Shown one piece after another: positions 60,111 to 64,000 of a DNA stretch of 64,000 nucleotides. The notes beneath the pieces are model-generated. The model worked only from the letters and a program-made list of their open reading frames with translations, was not told where the DNA came from and did not search any database. Numbering within the stretch: the stretch's first letter is position 1; each line of letters begins with the position of its first letter. The translations under genes were made by a program, and so were the position numbers. Origin of the DNA: Novosphingobium panipatense (GTDB lineage Bacteria; Pseudomonadota; Alphaproteobacteria; Sphingomonadales; Sphingomonadaceae); NCBI RefSeq assembly GCF_002149965.1, contig NZ_MSQB01000021.1:1-64000 (forward strand), written 5' to 3'.

Positions 60111-62033
60111 TTATTCGGCGACGTTTTCCGCCGCGCGAAACCGGTTCTGCGCCGCCAGCCTGATCCCGGCATTGGGGGCGCCATATCCGGCGTAAGTGCC
60201 GCCGCGCTCGACGAATTCGAAGAAGAACAGCTTGTCGAAGGCACGGCTGTAGAGCTGGCGATAGGGATTGCCCGAGGCATCCTCGTCATAGAGGATGCCC
60301 GCCGTTTCCATTCGCGCCGCGATCCGTCCGTCGAAGCCGAAGCGGGCGACCAGGTCGTCATAGTAGTTCGCCGGGATATCGAGCATCGCCGCCCCGCGCG
60401 CACGGACGATCGTGGCGGTGGCGAGCAGGTCCTCGCTGGCCAGCGCGACATGCTGGAAGCCGCCGCCCAGCCCCTGCGCCAGGAAGCGCGAGGACAAGGT
60501 CTCGCGCGCGTCCGAGGCATTGAGGGTCAGGCGGAAGCCCCCGTCCGGCGATTGCAGTGCCTGGCTATGGACCAGGCCGGAAGGGTCGATCACGTCGTTG
60601 GCATCGCGCCCTTCCAGGCCGAAGAGCGCGCGCCAGTATAGCTGCCAAGAGAGGAACTCGTCATTGTGGACCACGGCGGCCAGGTGATCGATGGAGCGCG
60701 CGCCCGCATCGTCGGTCAGGTCTTCCACCGGCACGGCCTCGAACTCGCGTGCCCAGAGCGCCTCGGCGCCGTCGTCCTCGACCAGATAGACCAGGCTGCC
60801 GCCCACGCCGCGCAAGGCGGGCATGGCCATGCGGCCGGGGCGGCCTTCCGGGCTATAGGCGCGGATGCCGAGCGCGGCGGCGCGCGCCATCACGGCGGCG
60901 GCATCCTTCACCCGCACGCCGATCGCGCAGATCGAGGTGCCGTGAACGATGCGATAGGACTTGGCGAAACCCTTCGGCTCGGCATTGATCACGAGGTTGA
61001 CGTTGCCCTGACGCCAGCGCGTGACCTTCTTGGTGCGATGCGTGCCGATATGCGCAAAGCCGAGCGCGGCGAAAGTCTCGCCCAGCCTCGGCACGTCCTC
61101 ACCAGTGGCGGTGAACTCGACGAATTCGGCGCCGAGCGGCGGCTGCGGCGCGGGCATCGCGGCGGGCCGGTCCAGCAGTCGCAAGGCGGCATCGCGGACA
61201 TATTCGAGCGACCGGTGCCCGTCCTGCGCGACGAGGCGCGAGGATATCGAGCGGAAACGGTCGTTGAAGATCTCCAGCGACAGCGGCCCTTCGTAGCCGG
61301 TGCGCAGGATCTCGGCGACGTAGCCCGGCAGGTCAAGACCGCCCTGCCCCGGCAGGTTGCGAAAATGGCGGCTCCAGTAGAGCAGGTCCATGTCCAGCAG
61401 CGGCGCATCGGCAAGCTGGACGTAGACGATCTTGTCGCCCGGAATCTCGCGGATGCTTTCGTTCGGAATGCGGCGCGAGAGCGAGTGGAAGCTGTCGAGA
61501 ATGATGCCGATGGCGGGATGGTCCACCGCCTTCACGATCGACCAGACATCGCGGTGATCGTTGACGTGGCGGCCCCAGGCCAGCGCCTCGTAGCCGACCC
61601 GGATGCCGCGCGCCGCGGCCCGGTCGCCCAGCTCGCGGAAATCGTCGACGATGCGCTGCCGGTCGCCCAGCGCATGGGGCGAGCAGTTGGAGCAGACGAG
61701 AATCCGGTCCGTGCCGAGTTCGCCCATCAGATCGAACTTGCGCTCGGCCCGGTCCATGGCGCGGGCGCGCATCTCGCCGGGCATGCCTTCGAAATCGCGG
61801 AAAGGCTGGTAGAGCGAGCAATGGATGCCGAGATCGCCCATCAAGGCGCGCACTTCACGCGGGCTGAGGGCGGAACCGATCAGGTCGTTCTCGAAGATCT
61901 CGACACTGCCGAACCCGGCATCGGCCGCCGCCTTCAGCTTTTCCTCCAGGGTGCCGCGCAGCGAGACGGTGGCGATGGCATTCGACGGAGCCATGGCAAA
62001 GCCGGAGGGAGCAATATTGGAAGAGCTGGGCAT
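60111..62033 (-). CDS. quiC: 3-Dehydroshikimate dehydratase, two-domain (TIM barrel plus VOC)
   Basis: The protein has 640 residues from ATG 62033, similar in length to QsuB/QuiC1 enzymes. Residues 1-290 form a sugar-phosphate isomerase-like barrel: GFGSVEIFEND, CSLYQPFRDFEGMP, ILDSFHSLSRR (metal Asp and His) and LSLEIFNDRF (metal Glu). Residues 300-640 are a two-module VOC domain like hydroxyphenylpyruvate dioxygenase (VEFTATGEDV, SIDHLAAVVHNDE, GFQHVALASEDL). It turns 3-dehydroshikimate into protocatechuate. The ribosome site is weak, so ATG 61994 is an alternative start. Confidence 0.88.
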   Translation of the reverse strand: MPSSSNIAPSGFAMAPSNAIATVSLRGTLEEKLKAAADAGFGSVEIFENDLIGSALSPREVRALMGDLGIHCSLYQPFRDFEGMPGEMRARAMDRAERKFDLMGELGTDRILVCSNCSPHALGDRQRIVDDFRELGDRAAARGIRVGYEALAWGRHVNDHRDVWSIVKAVDHPAIGIILDSFHSLSRRIPNESIREIPGDKIVYVQLADAPLLDMDLLYWSRHFRNLPGQGGLDLPGYVAEILRTGYEGPLSLEIFNDRFRSISSRLVAQDGHRSLEYVRDAALRLLDRPAAMPAPQPPLGAEFVEFTATGEDVPRLGETFAALGFAHIGTHRTKKVTRWRQGNVNLVINAEPKGFAKSYRIVHGTSICAIGVRVKDAAAVMARAAALGIRAYSPEGRPGRMAMPALRGVGGSLVYLVEDDGAEALWAREFEAVPVEDLTDDAGARSIDHLAAVVHNDEFLSWQLYWRALFGLEGRDANDVIDPSGLVHSQALQSPDGGFRLTLNASDARETLSSRFLAQGLGGGFQHVALASEDLLATATIVRARGAAMLDIPANYYDDLVARFGFDGRIAARMETAGILYDEDASGNPYRQLYSRAFDKLFFFEFVERGGTYAGYGAPNAGIRLAAQNRFRAAENVAE

Positions 62034-62151
62034 GGCGCGAATTCCCGGAACTGTGATCCTGGGAATATCGCTCTCACGGGGGCTGGATTGAAGCCGGTTC
62101 GATGCACTCGCCCATGCCATGTTGTTATGGAAAAGGCAGGTCGAGGCCGAT

Positions 62152-62559
62152 TCAGTATCGACTGAGCAGGCGGTCCACGCTGGCATGGGCCTTGTGCCCG
62201 TCCTTGCATTCGCCGGTCTCTTCCTCGAGCAGCCTGCGCAGCCGTTCGATCTCCTCGACGCTGAGATGCTCGATGCCGATGAAATCGTCCCGCGCGGTTT
62301 CCAGCGCGCGCAGCAGTTCGTCCAGCTTTGCCTGGAACGCAGCGGCATCGCGGTTCTGGCTGTTCTGGATCAGGAACACCATCAGGAAGGTGACGATGGT
62401 GGTGCCGGTATTGATCACCAGCTGCCAGGTGTCCGACCACTGGAAGATCGGGCCGGACACCGCCCATATGGCCACCACGGCCAGGGCGATGATGAAAGTC
62501 TGGGCCTTCCCGGCCGCACCGGCAATGAAATTGGCAAAGGCGGTGAACGACTTGCGCAT
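62152..62559 (-). CDS. Small low-affinity iron permease (Fet4-like) family membrane protein
   Basis: The protein has 135 residues. Two membrane helices (about 20-40 and 47-65) are followed by NSQNRDAAAFQAKLDELLRAL and a charged helical tail (LSVEEIERLRRLLEEE). This matches the short bacterial members of the iron permease family. Their transport function is not well established. It sits alone between quiC and the divergent sensor gene, and has no clear link to either. Confidence 0.8.
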   Translation of the reverse strand: MRKSFTAFANFIAGAAGKAQTFIIALAVVAIWAVSGPIFQWSDTWQLVINTGTTIVTFLMVFLIQNSQNRDAAAFQAKLDELLRALETARDDFIGIEHLSVEEIERLRRLLEEETGECKDGHKAHASVDRLLSRY

Positions 62560-62770
62560 GAAGGGCCTCCGGCTTGAGCCTGGGAGAAACGCCCAGGGTT
62601 CGGCAGGCGTTCCCTCCCCGGCGCCTGCCTGAACATCCCAACCGAAGCGGTGGTTTTACCGTCTGGCAAGTTCCCCGCACTAGAGGCATGGAGACGAACG
62701 AGGCCTGCCGCGCCGGAATCGGCCCGAAATCAACCCCGAATCAACTGGGTCAGGGGCAGGATCACGAACG

Positions 62771-64000
62771 ATGCGTATAGCGACGATCACCAACTGGGCC
62801 TACGGGGCAACGGTCTGCCTGACGATCGCGGCCGGCATCACCATGGTCATGGCGTCCAGTGCCGACCGACTGGAACGCGACGCCGTGCGCCAGCGCGACC
62901 TGTTCGACCAGCTTTCGTTCGAGGTGGAAAACGACGAGGCGCAGCTGACCGACCAGGCGCGCCTGGCGGCGGTGACCGGCGACCCCAGCCACGAGATCGC
63001 CTATAACCACACGCTGGCGGCGATCGGCTCGGTAGAAAAGCGCCTCGGGCGGTTGAAGGACAACGGCGCCAAGGAAGAGGAACTCCACTCCCTGGAAGAA
63101 GGGCTGCGCTGGGCGCAGACGCTTCAGGACGAGCAGCAGGCCGCCATCGCCGCTGCCCGGCGCGGAGACCGGGACACGGCCTACAAGATCATCTTCGGCG
63201 CCGAATACGAACGCGAGCTGGAACGCACCCATTTCCTGCTCGGCCGCTTCCGTTACATGCTGGACCAGCGCTCCGACCGCGCCATCGAGGAAGCCAGCCG
63301 CGCATCCCAGCGGCTGCGCACGGTTTCGGAAGTGATGGTTGCGATCACCGCCGTCTTGTTCCTGTTCGTGCTGGGCTTCGTGCTGAAGCGCCGCATCCTC
63401 AAGCCGGTGGTGAAACTCAGCGACGTCGTCAACCGGCTGGCCGACCAGGACTATGCCGTGGAGCCGCCCCAGCTCTCGCAGATCGACGAGATCGGCGACA
63501 TGGCCCATGCCATCCGCATCTTCCGCGAGAACGGCATAGAACGCCAGCGGCTGGAGCGTGAGCGCGATGCCGACTGGCACGTGCGCGACCTGCTGGCCCG
63601 CATGACGCAGCGCCTGCAAGGCTGCGAATCCGTGGCCGACCTGTTCGAAGTGGTGCGCCTTTTCGCGCCGCGCATCGCCCCCGATCTCGCCGGGCGGCTC
63701 TACACGCTCGACACCCGGCTGGGCATGATGGCCTGCGCCTCGGAATGGCAATCCGGCAGCGGCCAGCCTCTGGGCGGCAGCGACGCCGCCTTCACGCCGG
63801 ACGATTGCTGGGCCTTGCGGCGGGGGCAGGCGCATATGCCGGGCGGCGATCTGGTGGACGTGCCCTGCAAGCACATCCCGCCGGAAAGCGCCTGTGCCGC
63901 CGTCTGCGTGCCCCTGACCGCCCAGGGCGAGACGATCGGCCTGCTGGTGCTGGAGAACATGGCCGGCGCGCGCGGCCCTGGAGAGAATACCAAGGTCTAC
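62771..64000 (+). CDS. HAMP-GAF membrane signalling protein, 3' end missing
   Basis: The frame from ATG 62771 stays open to the last base, giving 410 residues of a longer protein. GGGGCAGGA lies nine bases upstream. A first helix (about 8-29) is followed by a mainly helical periplasmic segment, a second helix (about 190-210), a HAMP domain (LKRRILKPVVKLSDVVNRLAD), a linker coil (IRIFRENGIERQRLERERD) and a GAF domain from about residue 272, with FTPDDCWALRRGQAH. This order is common in GAF-GGDEF diguanylate cyclases and some kinases; the output domain is beyond the window. Confidence 0.85.
   Translation, partial: MRIATITNWAYGATVCLTIAAGITMVMASSADRLERDAVRQRDLFDQLSFEVENDEAQLTDQARLAAVTGDPSHEIAYNHTLAAIGSVEKRLGRLKDNGAKEEELHSLEEGLRWAQTLQDEQQAAIAAARRGDRDTAYKIIFGAEYERELERTHFLLGRFRYMLDQRSDRAIEEASRASQRLRTVSEVMVAITAVLFLFVLGFVLKRRILKPVVKLSDVVNRLADQDYAVEPPQLSQIDEIGDMAHAIRIFRENGIERQRLERERDADWHVRDLLARMTQRLQGCESVADLFEVVRLFAPRIAPDLAGRLYTLDTRLGMMACASEWQSGSGQPLGGSDAAFTPDDCWALRRGQAHMPGGDLVDVPCKHIPPESACAAVCVPLTAQGETIGLLVLENMAGARGPGENTKVY

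Noticed and set aside
1..64000. CRISPR arrays, prophage or conjugative genes
   Set aside because: No regularly spaced direct repeats and no cas, integrase, capsid or transfer genes seen in any translated frame.

Overview
The window is one high-GC stretch (roughly 65% by eye) with dense, ATGA-overlapped operons and TonB/LacI-controlled sugar loci. The mannonate dehydratase matches, nearly residue for residue where I can recall it, the characterised ManD of Novosphingobium aromaticivorans. Together with protocatechuate 4,5-cleavage genes and sphingomonad-type palindromic repeats, this points to an alphaproteobacterium of the order Sphingomonadales, most likely Novosphingobium or a close relative. 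This is inference from gene content, not a phylogeny. I see no rRNA, tRNA, CRISPR array, transposase or phage gene.

Region 1 (1-23.9 kb) is a glucuronoxylan utilisation locus. It holds a GH43 glycosidase (cut by the left edge), a polysaccharide deacetylase, an SGNH esterase, a large TonB-dependent receptor, and a six-gene operon running GH3 - manD - MFS transporter - uxaC - uxuB - GH35. A divergent GH67 alpha-glucuronidase and a LacI regulator follow. A second operon (xylX-xylB-xylC-sugar porter) encodes part of the oxidative (Weimberg) xylose route. The idea is that debranched xylo-oligosaccharides enter through the receptor, GH67 releases (methyl)glucuronate, GH3/GH43 release xylose, glucuronate goes via fructuronate and mannonate to 2-keto-3-deoxygluconate, and xylose is oxidised via xylonate. 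A shared 14-bp palindrome, TGNTAGCGNTANCA, sits at the promoters of the receptor, the GH3/GH67 divergent pair, lacI and xylX, so the LacI protein probably controls all of them.

Region 2 (23.9-36.2 kb) is storage sugar and central metabolism: a leftward operon GH130 - glgC - glgX - treZ - treY (glycogen turnover and trehalose from maltodextrin), a divergent MscS channel, fructose-1,6-bisphosphatase, and a 35-residue cysteine-rich small ORF. Region 3 (35.7-43.6 kb) is a MarR-controlled EmrA-EmrB-outer membrane factor efflux operon, an orphan chemotaxis receptor almost without a periplasmic domain, and an APC amino acid permease.

Region 4 (43.7-62.0 kb) is an aromatic catabolism island: LysR, AAHS transporter, shikimate/quinate dehydrogenase, alpha/beta-hydrolase-NTF2 fusion, porin, a second LysR, a six-gene leftward operon with two Rieske oxygenase/reductase pairs flanking ligA-ligB, a VanR-like GntR repressor, a second AAHS transporter, an outer membrane channel, and a two-domain 3-dehydroshikimate dehydratase. 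Methoxylated aromatics and shikimate-type compounds would both converge on protocatechuate, cleaved by LigAB. The right edge carries a small iron-permease-family membrane protein and the start of a HAMP-GAF signalling protein that runs out of the window.

Most long frames antisense to these genes are GC-driven shadows and were left out.
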